Of a stretch of 64,000 nucleotides of DNA, positions 30,062 to 40,458 are shown in pieces; positions within the stretch are counted from its first letter, which is position 1; each line of letters begins with the position of its first letter. The notes beneath the pieces were generated by a model. It worked only from the letters and a program-made list of their open reading frames with translations. It was not told the origin of the DNA and did not search any database. Location: NCBI GenBank assembly GCA_023091665.1, contig JALJCQ010000023.1:1426001-1490000 (forward strand), in the 5' to 3' direction. Made by a program: the position numbers and the translations under genes. The DNA is from Pythium myriotylum (Eukaryota > Oomycota > Peronosporomycetes > Pythiales > Pythiaceae).

Positions 30062-32583
30062 TCACCCTCGCAGCATCTTCTCGTTGGCTTCATTGCGAAT
30101 GCTGTCGAGCTCGCTCATTGCTGCTTGGAACGCAACCATATCGCCCTTCGTGACGCAATCAGCCACCCGTTGCGCCGCAGCAGCGAGTCGCTCCTCCAAT
30201 GTGCCAGCACCGCCTTGTGCTGAGGTAGGACTCAGGGCCTTTCGGGAAGCTGCAGTCGTGGGACTCAGCATAGTCGAGGGCTTTGGTGGAGACCGAGCAG
30301 CGATACCCGTCGATACATTTCGTACAATTCCCGAAGGCAGAGTCTTTCCTGTCGCCTTCGGTGTATCTCGAGGCGGAGTGGTTGCTAGTCGCTGAAATCC
30401 AGGAGGTGGAGATGGTGATGCCCCAGATGGCGGAGGACCAGGGATTGGAGTGGCTCCATTCGTTGGCTTGGCCGTGAGTATTCTGGCCGCGTTACTTGCC
30501 CCGATGCCTAATGAGCTCTGAATAATCTCGTCCTTGACGCGTGTCTTGTCTTCACTGCTAAGGCTCCCACGACGCGCGAGTTCGGCAACTTTTCGAAGGC
30601 GTACGCCGTTCGGGCTCATCATTGGCAGACCCTTGGACGACGACGTAGTCGATGCGTTGTCTTCATCATCAGTTAACGGCGGTGGGGGAGGTGGCGGAAT
30701 CGACAGACTCGTCAACCCACTTAGGTTGTCGCGATTTTTCCCAACGCCAGCGGCGTTGTAGAATGACACGAAGCTGCCTCCACCTTCACTTCCACCGTAG
30801 TCCTCGTCATCACTCGTGTCTGCATTCGCGACAACAGAGAAGTTCTCCTGCACGTCGAGTCTTTCGTCGATACCTGGCATCGTGCCGTTGCCTCCGCTCG
30901 ATCCGGGGCCTCCGCCCGTTGAACCATAGTTTGGGAAGCCACCACTTTCCATGTAGGCGTTGCTCGCCGCAATATCCCGTGCAAGTTCCAAACGACTCTT
31001 GCTGCGTCGTCGAAACTTGAAAAACTCGGCTGCATTTCCAAAGCTTCCACGTCGTGGTCCCACATTACTTCCCGGGGGAGATGTGCTGAGTGGGACGGAA
31101 GGAGTTGGGCCAGGGGCGGGAGGCGGGGCCCCGCTGCGTTGGCGCGCAAGTGAGAGCATGCTCAGCTCTGCTGCTACTTCAGCCGCTGGGGTCTTCAATC
31201 CAGTGCCGTCGACTTTCTGGCTCGTCGGTTTCATGGGGTTTGCAAACATGTTCGAGGTCAACGGCTCAGACCTGCCCGAGCTTGTAGGTGACATGACAGT
31301 TTTGCGACCGGTCGTTGTCTGTGGAGTGTTCAGAACTGCCTCGGCAACCTGCCAGGGAACAGTCATGGAAGGTCGACGGGAGAGACCGGGAGGAGGTGCG
31401 ATCACGGCATTCTGGTCACGACTGACGTCTTCTTTCGCTTGTTGCTGCGAGAAAAACGACGACTGCTGGCTATAGAACGAAACTGGCGGTGCCGCGGGCT
31501 CGAGCTTCTTGGACCGCACAGGCGGTGGGGACCACGACGGAAGGGATGTCGCCACAAAGCCACGGTTCTCTTCAATTGGTGGTGGTGGAGGGAACGAGTC
31601 CTCACGAAACGGCAACGCATTGAACTACAACGAGCGTCCAATGAGTCAGCAACCTGCACCACCTCCACGGAGGCCTTCCAAAGCGCGAGTCTTACCTCAT
31701 CGAAGTTGTACTTGCCTTCGCCATCGAGGTCCAGCGAGTGGCGCGTGAACTCCACGTCGTCGTCCGAGTCCGAGTCTTCAAAATCGCCTGGTCCCGAGTA
31801 CGAGTATCGCATGTGGTCGAGCGAGTGGAGTCCAAAGTCCGAGGCTCGCACGCGGTCCACGTCGCCTCCTCGCATCGACGGGATGCCCAGAGGGCGGCTC
31901 GGCAGGCTGTGGCGTCCGGCCATCGGATCGTACTGGTCGCTCTCAGCCCGCAAGCTATTGCGCACGGGCGTCGTGGGCATGCCTGTTCGCTTGGGCGTCG
32001 TGCTGGGCGTGAGGGGTCCTCGCAAGCTCTCTCGGTAGTGGGACTTGGCGGCGTTCGACAGCACGGCCTTGCTCACGAGCCCCGTGATCTCGCTCTGGTG
32101 CATCGGCACATTCTGCGACGCGAGTCGCAGCGACGTGAGCTGCTTGAGCTCTTGCACCGACATGCCTGCCTTGGGCACGAGCGGCGTGGGCGTGGGCACG
32201 CTCGCGGCGCTGCCTCCGCCCGAGGCCTGCACGACGGCGATGTTGATCGTGGGCGTCGGCGGCGCTGCGCCGGCGCCACCCACGGACGCGGCCGTGGGCG
32301 TGGCTGGCGTCTGGCGCGCGTCCGTGGCGGCGGCGCCCGACTGCTGCATGCGCTGCTGCGTGAGTCGCTTGAGGTCCTCGACGGTCATGCCGCTCTTGAT
32401 GCCCATCTTGGCGTTGTTGTTGACGGGCGGCGTGCGCGGCGCGGGGCCGCCTCCACGACCAGCGGGGGCGGCGGCGGCGGCGGGGCGCGCGTAGCGCTGC
32501 GCGTTCTGCTGCGGCTGGAAGCGCGGCGGCGAGCGCGGCGGGGGCATGTTCGCGCCCACGCGGCGGCGTCCCGTGTCGGCCAT
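30062..32583 (-). CDS. large disordered protein with a repeated GM-V--LK-LT motif
   Basis: Two exons, 32583-31696 and 31624-30062, joined across a 71-bp GT-AG intron, give 816 aa. The sequence is mostly Pro/Ser/Gly/Ala-rich and disordered, with poly-Pro runs (FPPPPPIEE, SIPPPPPPPLTDDEDN) and many SP/TP sites. A short motif occurs twice in the N-terminal third: GMTVEDLKRLTQQRM and GMSVQELKQLTSLRL, likely two copies of one helical interaction site. An acidic block (FEDSDSDDDVEF) precedes the splice junction, and the C-terminus has a short helical segment (LEERLAAAAQRVADCV). Proline runs suggest SH3/WW/EVH1 or actin-related binding, but I do not recognise the family. Confidence 0.75.
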
Positions 32584-33081
32584 CGGAGGCGCGCGCGGTC
32601 GCCGAGCACGACGCGCAGAGAGCGCAGAGAAAGGCGCGTCGCGCGCCGAGACTCGCGGGGGGCGCGGGGCGCTCGCTGGGGCGCTAGCTCGTCGCGAAGA
32701 GGCCAAGCGCGGGGTCCCCACGCGGCGATCTCTTCACGTTGACGCTTTGGCCCGCGGTCCGATAACCGCCCCCTTCTGTCTGTCGAGGAAGGGCGACGCG
32801 CGCCCCCTGATTGGGGAACGAGAGAGGGAAACGTTGCAAGATCGAGGCAGCACCCTGAGTCCACCATAATGGGAAAGTGTACCGTGAAAACGGTACATGG
32901 GTTCTAATTGGTGGAATTTCGGACAAAGGACAGCCAATGCGCGCGCGACGAGTGCGGACGAGTGGATATCGTAAATATTCCAAGGAAAGCAGTCGAAAAT
33001 GGTAATTTAGAAGGATTCTGCGACCTTTCGTGTCACACATTGCAGCAAGACCAGATCAGATCAGATCCCACGGCGAACAAC
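32584..33081. other. divergent promoter region
   Basis: About 500 bp between the starts of the disordered-protein gene (-) and the MSS51_C-like gene (+). The half nearest the minus-strand gene is very GC-rich. Nothing else recognised. Confidence 0.5.
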
Positions 33082-34437
33082 ATGGGGAAGACCAGCGGCA
33101 GCGCGGCGCCCGAGGACAAGACGCGCGACCTGCAGCTGGACGCGCGCGGCGACGGCATGTACAGCGGCACGTTCCGCTGGCTGGAGACCAAGCAGTTCGC
33201 GCGGCTGCCGGCCACAGGCGGCGACAACCAAGGCGCTCCGATCGAGCTCTCGAAAGGATGGGAGGGCTTCTTGAAGTCGCGCAGCGGCCAGGACGCGGAC
33301 CTCGTCGACACGGCCAAGAAAGACCCGTCGTGCTTGGACGCGCTGAGCTTCCCGGTCACGTTCATGCACATGGCCGCGCTGCTCAAGCTCATGGACGGCT
33401 CGGACGCGAAGCACGTCGTGGTGCTTGGCGCGACGAGAAAAGCCGAGCAGCGCGTCTGGCTGATCACCGACTACTGGTTCGAGGTCGCGCGGTTCTTTGC
33501 GTCTCATCACATCACACTGTGGTTCGTTGGACCCGAGGTCGACGAGGCGTGCAGCTCGCAAAAGCCGTCGCAGCCAGAGAACCTCGCGGTCCGCCACGTT
33601 CAAGGCACGTTCAGAGACTTTGTGCAGCATAAAGACGCAACGTCGTGTACGCCAACCAACACCGTGCTCATCGGCTACAACACGGGCTTTGGGAACTTTG
33701 TGGATTCCGGCCATTTCGATCTACTGTTCAGCTGGCTTCCGGACTTGTACGCGATCGCAGACGCGGGGTTCCCTGCCATCTTCACATGTGCGAATGACTA
33801 TGCCGACATGAACGGCGAGTTTGCCGTCCAGTCGCGGATCGTTGGCTCCAAGATGTTGCTGCTGCCCAAGCAGAACCCGTTCAGCATGGCGTCACATCTC
33901 CACGAGGAAGGAAAGAAAGACACAGCGTGGTCAAGAGGAAACAGCTTCTTGTATGCTGTCCGCGGATACGATTCCAATCGGCGGATGATGCTCAAGGCCG
34001 GCGACGTGATCTCGCTCCAAAACCGTCTCGACGCCTCGCTGGATCTCCACCTGCAGGACTCGCTCGGTCGCCATTTCTACAAAGGAATCGTGCTCTCCAA
34101 GGAACAGGCCGCTCGCTACAAGGCCCTGCAAAACCCTGAAAAGACAGGCATCAAAACCCCAGCGCGATCGCGTAGCAACTCGTACAGCTTCCCAAGGACC
34201 CCGACGTTCGAGATCCTCCCTGGCTCCCACCCCAAGGAGGTCGTGATCCACGTCCACGTTCCGGACGTCGAGAGCTCGGACCGCGTCGCCGTCGACGTCT
34301 CGGACGCGTCGCTCTCGCTTCTGATCCCCGAAAAGTACACGCTGCGCACGACGCTGCCCTTCCAGGTCGAGAACAACGCGCCCGTGCGTGCCGAGCTGCT
34401 GCCTCCGTTCCTCAAGATCACTTGCACGCGTCAGTGA
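33082..34437 (+). CDS. MSS51 C-terminal-like domain protein with a PIH1/CS-like C-terminus
   Basis: A 451-aa protein; ATG 33082 (MGKTSGSAAPEDK) is the first Met before conserved sequence, although the frame is open further 5'. Residues ~95-300 match the MSS51 C-terminal/zf-MYND-associated domain: FPVTFMHMAALLKLM, HVVVLGATRKAEQR, YWFEVARFFASHH, LWFVGPEV, TVLIGYNTGFGNF, GFPAIFTCANDYADMNGE. No MYND zinc finger is present. Residues ~375-450 look like a CS/p23 fold of the PIH1 type (EVVIHVHVPDVESSDRVAVD, LRTTLPFQVENNAPVRAELL). PIH1-type domains act with Hsp90/R2TP; MSS51 regulates mitochondrial translation in yeast. The combined function is unknown; the domain pairing is inference from motifs. Confidence 0.75.
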   Translation: MGKTSGSAAPEDKTRDLQLDARGDGMYSGTFRWLETKQFARLPATGGDNQGAPIELSKGWEGFLKSRSGQDADLVDTAKKDPSCLDALSFPVTFMHMAALLKLMDGSDAKHVVVLGATRKAEQRVWLITDYWFEVARFFASHHITLWFVGPEVDEACSSQKPSQPENLAVRHVQGTFRDFVQHKDATSCTPTNTVLIGYNTGFGNFVDSGHFDLLFSWLPDLYAIADAGFPAIFTCANDYADMNGEFAVQSRIVGSKMLLLPKQNPFSMASHLHEEGKKDTAWSRGNSFLYAVRGYDSNRRMMLKAGDVISLQNRLDASLDLHLQDSLGRHFYKGIVLSKEQAARYKALQNPEKTGIKTPARSRSNSYSFPRTPTFEILPGSHPKEVVIHVHVPDVESSDRVAVDVSDASLSLLIPEKYTLRTTLPFQVENNAPVRAELLPPFLKITCTRQ

Positions 34438-34529
34438 CCCCCAGCTTTCATTGCGCGCTAAGTCCATCTCAATACATTTCATTAAGTACGCATTGGAGCT
34501 CCTCAAAAAGCAAAGCGTCACCAGGCACC

Positions 34530-35869
34530 ATGGCGGGCATGAAGTTCCTCAACCTCAAGGGCTGGCACCCGTCGAACGCCCGCAACCAGAAGCGCATCTG
34601 GATCGCCGAGCAGAAGGCCAAGGCCACGGAGCAGGCCGAGCGCGAGGCCGCCGCCGAGGTGCGCAAGCACGCCGAGACCCTGCGGTACCAGGCGCTGGCC
34701 AAGGGCGAGAGCGAGAGCGAGCGGCTCCAGGTCGGGTTCCTGTACGCGCCGCCGCCAGGACTCGCGAAAGTGGACGAGAAGGCTGCGGAGGACATGACAG
34801 AAGGTGCGAGAATACGAAGAAGGCGAGAGCCTGGATGGAAAAAAAAGAGAAGGTATGTTTTCTAATCGTGGACGTTTGGGCGGATTGTAGATGACGCGGT
34901 CCGCGAGTTTCGTCGCAAGATGGAGAAGCGGAGTGCGCCAGGGCAAGGAGAGGATATCCAGAGGCCGCTGGAGCGATATGTGGGTCGACGGCCGGACGAG
35001 ATGCTGACGATCAAAGAGCAGGTCGAGCGGTTTCCGTTTCTGAAAGACGCGCCGGTCGAAGGCGACTACGCGTCGAACGTCAAGGTCAACTTCAAGCCCA
35101 TGGGCCGCACGCTGCGGAACGTCAAGTGCATTCGATGCGGTGAGTGGGGTCACCAGTCGGGCGATCGCGAGTGTTCGATGCGCGATGCGAACCCGAACGA
35201 CGCGGCCCGACAGGCCATGGAGGACCCTCTCGCGATCATGTCCAGACTCAAGAAAGAAGGTCAATTGGTGATCAGAAAGAACGCGCTGCCCTTGGAAATG
35301 CAGACGATCGATGCGAAGCAAGATTCCCAGTACGAGATCCTGCTGTCCGATGGTGGGTACTACTGATGGGACGGAATGTGTGGTTGCAACTATGAACTGA
35401 CCTTTGTTTCTGAATAGAGGAAGCAGTTGACCCGGAGAAGGCGTACTTGGCCGGGCTCTCCAAGAAGGAGAAGAAGTCGCTTCTCAAGCAACTGCGCAAG
35501 CAGTCCAAGGAGAAAAAGCGCCGACGAGAGGCGTCCTCCGAGAGTTCAAGCGACTCGGACTCGTCCTCTGAAGACGAATCTCGAAAACACAAGAAGCGGA
35601 AGCGAGACCACAAGGAGACCAAGCACCGCAGGCGCGACCCATCGAGAGAGCGCCACCATCGTTCCGATCGACGAAGAGATGCAGAGTCTACGCGAAAGCC
35701 CCAGGAGAGGATAGACGAGTCAAAGCGATCTCGCCATCGGTCTCGCTCGCGGTCTCGAAACCGCCACCACCACTCTTCACGCCACGACGTCCGCAACTCT
35801 CGACGAAGAAGCCACAGTCCAGCGAGAGACACACGACGCCACCACAGTCGCTCAGCAGATCGAGACTGA
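34530..35869 (+). CDS. CIR1: CIR1-like protein (CBF1-interacting corepressor / splicing factor)
   Basis: Exons 34530-34803, 34891-35352 and 35418-35869 give 395 aa; both introns are short and GT-AG, and the junctions restore EDMTEDDAVREF and LLSDEEAVDPE. The Cir_N domain is at the very N-terminus (MKFLNLKGWHPSNARNQKR, VWIAEQKA-like IWIAEQKAKATEQ). A CCHC-type knuckle CIRCGEWGHQSGDREC lies near residue 200. The C-terminus is an Arg/Ser/His/Lys-rich tail. In animals CIR1 links CBF1/RBPJ to histone deacetylase and also associates with SR proteins; in organisms without Notch, such as oomycetes, the splicing role is the likelier one. It lies 92 bp downstream of the MSS51_C-like gene on the same strand. 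Confidence 0.9.
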
Positions 35870-36004
35870 TCAAAGTCGTCGTCGTACGTCTCCATTATAG
35901 ACCATTTATGTAATTTACGGGTGCTTCCCGTCTAGAATGGAGCGTAATCTTCTGATCAACATTCCTGCAGTTCTGCAAGATTCGGAGCTCCTCACGAGAT
36001 CAAG

Positions 36005-37111
36005 ATGGCCACCGAGGCGACCGTCGACCGCGAGGCCTTTTACGCGGCGCTGCGAGCCAACGACGCCGCGAGCGTCGCCGCGTACTTCGCGCAGGACCAC
36101 GTGCGTCGCGTGGTCGCGGAGACCGAGGCGCTCGTGGCGGCGCGCGCGCCCACGGAGCTCGCGTTCGAGCGCGAGGACGGCGCCATGTTCTACCCGTGGT
36201 ACTTCCACCACCGCGTGCCCCACGGGCCGTTTCTGCCAGAGTTTCTGCTCGGCTCGGCCGCGCGCGAGAACGCCGTCGACGTGCTCGCGTGGTTTTTCTC
36301 GGATGAGCAGGCGGCGGCCATGGGCAGCACGCTCAAGTTGGCGATGCAAAGTGTGCTGCTGCAGTGCACCAGTGTCCAGGCTTTCGATATTGTGCTCTCG
36401 TCCAAGGTATTCAAAGATCTGGTTGGTGCAGACGAGCAACGTCAGTTGGTCAACGCGCTGGTGTGGATGATGGACCCTGCCTTCACGGCGCTGCTGTTCG
36501 CGCATGGAGCCGAGGTGACGGGGGCAGGTGAGCACGACCCGCTGCCAGCGCTCGCAAGGCGAGGAAACCCAGCGTATGTGGACTTCTTCGTTGAGAATGG
36601 AGCGTTCATCGTCGGTGCAGACATTCTTGCGGATGCGGCTTACCTTCGTAATGTGGCCGCCGGTCGCAGCCTTTTGCAGTTCGGCGCTGATTGGGGAAAT
36701 GCCGACGGCGGCCCACTCCACGTCGCCGCAGAGGAACTGCGCCCAGAATTTGTGAAGCTTTTACTCGATGAAGGATTCGCTGATGTCGATGCGCAGGATG
36801 CTGACGGGCTGACCGCATTGATGAAGCTAGCGGGAAGACCTCGAAGAGCGACTAGGGCCGCTGGTGCCGAGCCGTTGGCCATTGCACGGATGCTGTTATC
36901 GTATGGTGCGGACGTGACTCTGAAGGACAAGAAAGGACTCAGTGCGCTCGACCATGCGACACGAAGTGGAAGTGTAGAGCTTTCCCGATTGCTCTCGGAC
37001 CCCGAATCGTCAGATCCACTGGACATTCCCGCTCCGGCTCCGTTGCAGCCACTCGGCCACCTGTTCCAAGATCGGACCCGATGTTTTCCACGCGGAACGC
37101 CACAAATGTGA
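36005..37111 (+). CDS. ankyrin-repeat protein
   Basis: A 368-aa single-exon protein, ATG 36005 (MATEATVDREAF). The N-terminal ~130 residues are helical and rich in Ala and acidic residues. From about residue 150, degenerate ankyrin repeats appear: MMDPAFTALLFAHGAEVTGA, NPAYVDFFVENGAFIVGADI, GGPLHVAAEELRPEFVKLLL, DADGLTALMKLA, LAIARMLLSYGADVTLKDKKG and LSALDHATRSGSVELSRLL. Ankyrin repeats mediate protein contacts; no catalytic domain is present, so no specific role can be given. Confidence 0.85.
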   Translation: MATEATVDREAFYAALRANDAASVAAYFAQDHVRRVVAETEALVAARAPTELAFEREDGAMFYPWYFHHRVPHGPFLPEFLLGSAARENAVDVLAWFFSDEQAAAMGSTLKLAMQSVLLQCTSVQAFDIVLSSKVFKDLVGADEQRQLVNALVWMMDPAFTALLFAHGAEVTGAGEHDPLPALARRGNPAYVDFFVENGAFIVGADILADAAYLRNVAAGRSLLQFGADWGNADGGPLHVAAEELRPEFVKLLLDEGFADVDAQDADGLTALMKLAGRPRRATRAAGAEPLAIARMLLSYGADVTLKDKKGLSALDHATRSGSVELSRLLSDPESSDPLDIPAPAPLQPLGHLFQDRTRCFPRGTPQM

Positions 37112-37870
37112 CCTGCAGGCACCGAAAAACACCCAGCAGATACTGTATAGATGTTCGAATGGCTTTCGTTTATCACTGCTCCTTCAGCCCCAGACGAATC
37201 ATTTGTATCACAGAGTATCTATTATGCAGACACAACCAGCACGTGGTGCAAACCAGAGACGAAGACGCGGCAGATGATCTTTTCAGAGCGTGAACGACGA
37301 CTGTTGATGCTGAGAGGACGTTGGCGGTCAGTGATCACCACAAACGATAGATCTGGAGTATCCTCACAACTTTCAGCAGGTCGAAAGATTGCCACTGATG
37401 CTCGAACCGAGAGAGAATTTATGATGATGATGAGGATAAAAGTTGGAGTATTTTGCTTATGCCGTGCGACCAGCTATAAAACATGGAGAGGGAGAGAGAG
37501 AACCTTCGGAATCCGAAGGTCGAAATGGATAGGCGTTGTTGCGTATTAATCGCCTGCTCGTCGAGTGACCTGAACACTGTCAGGTAAGTGTCCAACGAAG
37601 GTAACGATAGGCTTTCCTTTGGTTAGGATCTGTTTAACGGCCCGTCTGGCTCAACGGACTCACTATGGACCTCCAAAACGGAAGACGCAATGAGCTGCGA
37701 CACGGGACCCAGATTAACTTCAAGAACAACGGCGCCCCAGCTCCCCACTGGATCTGGAGGTCGCAACCTCCACGTGACGGGGCAGAAGCTCAACATTAGT
37801 GACCAGTTGCCGACATCGAGGGCGTCGACTGAGGGCGCCTTCAAGCAGGCAGCACAAAGGAGAGCTCACC
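37112..37870. other. intergenic, no gene recognised
   Basis: About 760 bp. A 132-codon open frame at 37151-37549 lacks domain features and is AT-richer than the genes around it; I treat it as non-coding. The 3' end of the gap holds the promoter of the next gene. Confidence 0.5.
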
Positions 37871-37887
37871 ACTCACTTTGCAAATTC
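37871..37887 (+). promoter_or_regulatory. oomycete Inr-like core promoter
   Basis: CTCACTTTGCAAATTCC lies 42-58 bp upstream of the dioxygenase ATG at 37929. It shares the core CTCACTTTGCAAA with the site upstream of the small secreted peptide at 15,028, which supports a common transcription-start element. Confidence 0.5.
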
Positions 37888-37928
37888 CAACGCAGCCCAA
37901 GCACCACCACAACCCCAACCTCTCGACT

Positions 37929-39044
37929 ATGGTCCAGCTCACCTCCATCCTCGCTGTCGCTGCCGCGACCTTCGCCGTCGCCAACGCTCACCCTGGCCAA
38001 CACCACGAGCGATCGCTCCTCGAGGCCGCCAACAGCCACCTCTTCCGAGCCAACGCGCACAGATCGCTCGCCGCCTGCGCCAACAACAAGAGCCTGCGCG
38101 AGCTCCAGCAGCGCGCGGCCGACCGACGCCTCGAGACCATCAAGAGCATCCAAGCCGAGCGTCGCCGACTCGCCGCCGCGGATGTGATCGCCAAGGACCA
38201 CAAGTCGAGCCTCACGGGTGTCACACCCACCAACTTCGACGCCGTTACGCTCTTCGGCTCCACGCCCAAGTGCGTGCTCGAGCCCGAGGTGACCCAGGGT
38301 CCGTACTACGTCAACGGCGAGCTCATCCGCAATGACCTGCGTGAGACGCAACCCGGTGTCGATCTCTACACGCAGCTGCAGTTCATCGATGTGAACACGT
38401 GCTCGCCTGTACCTGACTATTACGTTGACTTCTGGCACTGCAACTCCACCGGCGTGTACGCGGGTGTCGTGGCCAGGGGCAACGGTGACATCAACGACGC
38501 GAGCAACATCAACAACACGTTTGCTCGTGGTATCTACCCGACCGACAAGGACGGCCTCGTGCAGTTCGTGACCAAGTACCCTGGCCACTACGTCGGTCGC
38601 ACGCACCACATCCACATTTTGGGCAACCACGGCGGCTCCGTGCTGCCCAACAACACATACAGTGGCGGTGGTGTGGCCAGCGTCGGCCAGATCTTCTTCG
38701 ACCAGAATCTGTCGCTGGAAGTGGAGAAGACCGGTGCGTATGCGACCAACACTCAGCGTCTCACGACCAACGCCCAAGACTCCATTTTCGCCCAGGAGGC
38801 TGCCACGGGCTTTGACCCCGTCGTCGAGTACGTGCTCTTGGGCGATAAGGTAGAAGACGGCATCTTCTCGTGGATCTCTGTCGGTGTGGACACGACCATC
38901 TCCAAGCACATCGCGTCTGCTTCGACCTGGACGGCGAACGGCGGCGTAGCCAATGCGCCAGTTGGTGGCGATGGACAGCCGCGCCCGTCGCGCCCACCGA
39001 CCACTGCCTCGCCAATCCAGCTTGCGGTCCAGGGATCAGCTTGA
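37929..39044 (+). CDS. secreted intradiol ring-cleavage dioxygenase
   Basis: A 371-aa protein; ATG 37929 opens a signal peptide (MVQLTSILAVAAATFAVANA). A conserved pro-region follows (HPGQHHERSLLEAANSHLFR, then CANNKSLRELQQRAADRR). The catalytic domain has the four iron ligands of intradiol dioxygenases: Tyr in QGPYYVNGELIRND, Tyr in KYPGHYVGRTHHIHI and the two His of HxH in the same block. CNSTGVYAGVVARG and NNTYSGGGVASVGQIFFDQ are also family-like. The Fe(III) enzyme would cleave catechol-type rings between the hydroxyls, outside the cell. The substrate is unknown; lignin- or plant-phenolic-derived catechols are the natural guess. Closest paralogue in the window is the pair in the inverted repeat. 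Confidence 0.92.
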   Translation: MVQLTSILAVAAATFAVANAHPGQHHERSLLEAANSHLFRANAHRSLAACANNKSLRELQQRAADRRLETIKSIQAERRRLAAADVIAKDHKSSLTGVTPTNFDAVTLFGSTPKCVLEPEVTQGPYYVNGELIRNDLRETQPGVDLYTQLQFIDVNTCSPVPDYYVDFWHCNSTGVYAGVVARGNGDINDASNINNTFARGIYPTDKDGLVQFVTKYPGHYVGRTHHIHILGNHGGSVLPNNTYSGGGVASVGQIFFDQNLSLEVEKTGAYATNTQRLTTNAQDSIFAQEAATGFDPVVEYVLLGDKVEDGIFSWISVGVDTTISKHIASASTWTANGGVANAPVGGDGQPRPSRPPTTASPIQLAVQGSA

Positions 39045-40458
39045 GCAGTGCAACCTCAAAGAACACGCCTCGCGATAGGCAGTTCCGGCCTATCTGCTTT
39101 GCAAAATTACACAAGAGACTAGACATCCGGCATGGTTGGTCAATCCTGTAGTACATTCACTTCTTCATTGCGGATTCGCTTTGTTCCAAATGCTGGTCTA
39201 TTGCTTCATAACGGCAAACTTAGTTGAACACCTGTTCGCAGCACTCGTCTTGAGATTGCTGGAATGTGAAGGCAGAGGATCTGTCAGTTGGTGCCTCGGG
39301 GATCGGAGGAAACAACAGACACGACCGCAGGCACACTCTGCCTCCCAGTTGCCAGCTTTGATACAGACCATGAAGACGCGACGATTCGTCGCGTCTCCAA
39401 GGTCGTTCTGTCCAATTTCCGAGGGAGCCCGTCGAGCAATTCTGTGATGATCTTGATCAACTCAGCACCGTCTTTGTTTACCGAGAGTACACGACATTTC
39501 CCGGGACTCAGATCCGGAGTAAACGGATCGCACGAGATGAGTCGATTGCTCCGGCTCAAAGCATTCCCACGCACGTCTCCATCTGGCGCGGTGGTGTCGA
39601 CTTGGCATCAGCTTGGATCGGCATTGGCGAAGCCAATTCCTGCATCCACATCGTATTCTTACACCAGTGCCTTCCATTGCAGTCGACGGAGACCAATGAA
39701 TGGTCTGAAAGTCAAAGTAAAATTCCACGCCTGTTTATGCCTAAATAGTCACTTGTTGGCCTGGCTATGTTCAAATCGAAGCTTGCTCAGAGAGACGGGA
39801 CTCGCTGTTGGTTTTGGTGGTCCATCGGTGACACCTCCGTACACTTGGCAAGCGCTCAGTGGTTTGCAACTACAGATTTTAATCATAAACTTGTGAAGGA
39901 GACGCCAGACTTTTGTTGCTGTATGGATTGCTCGTGCTCGATTCACCAAGTCGTGGTCGTGGCGTAACATCCATGAGAACGATATCGTTGGAGTGGGCAC
40001 GTTAAACGAGCTCGGCAAAACCTATGTTTTCGAGATGATGACCGATTTATCAGATCATCGAGTCGCCTCTCCTCGTGGCCATAAACTGATAGTACCTTTT
40101 ACTTTACTCGCGACTGCGTCTTCTGTTCTGTAAGACGCCCGAACGATAGACGCAAATCGCACCGGAGAGGGCTGTCAAACGTTGGTCCTTACGCAACAGC
40201 GCACGAACATTGAACTGATAACCTCGTCGCAACTAGAGGAGGATCGGCGCTTTTAGCCTTTGCGCCCAATAGCGATCCGCGATCTGATTCTGTCCACGTT
40301 TGGATTCTCGAGTTGCGGTCGTCCATCTACTTGCTGGTGGTCCCTTTCAGGGCCAATCCTCTATGGAGCACAGCTTCATCGACACTACTTCTCACTCAGC
40401 ATTTTGCACACCGACAAACAAGCTCAACCAAGAACCTCAGCTCTCTCGGCAAAGCACC
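39045..40458. other. 1.4-kb gap between dioxygenase genes, no gene recognised
   Basis: Overlapping open stretches (39288-39896 +, 39462-39728 -) show no domain. No splice-consistent gene found. The last 80 bp include an Inr-like TCTCACTCAGCATTTTGCACA (about 40,392-40,412) that probably starts the next transcript. Confidence 0.5.

Noticed and set aside
31738..32742. 334-aa plus-strand ORF
   Set aside because: Antisense of the first exon of the disordered-protein gene; Arg/Ala/Gly-rich low complexity.
37151..37549. 132-aa ORF downstream of the ankyrin gene
   Set aside because: AT-rich, no domain, no Inr-like signal; codon composition unlike neighbouring genes.
37929..38100. RxLR-type host-targeting motif after the dioxygenase signal peptide
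   Set aside because: The region has RSL and RxL-like words but no RxLR...EER layout, and the protein is a clear enzyme.
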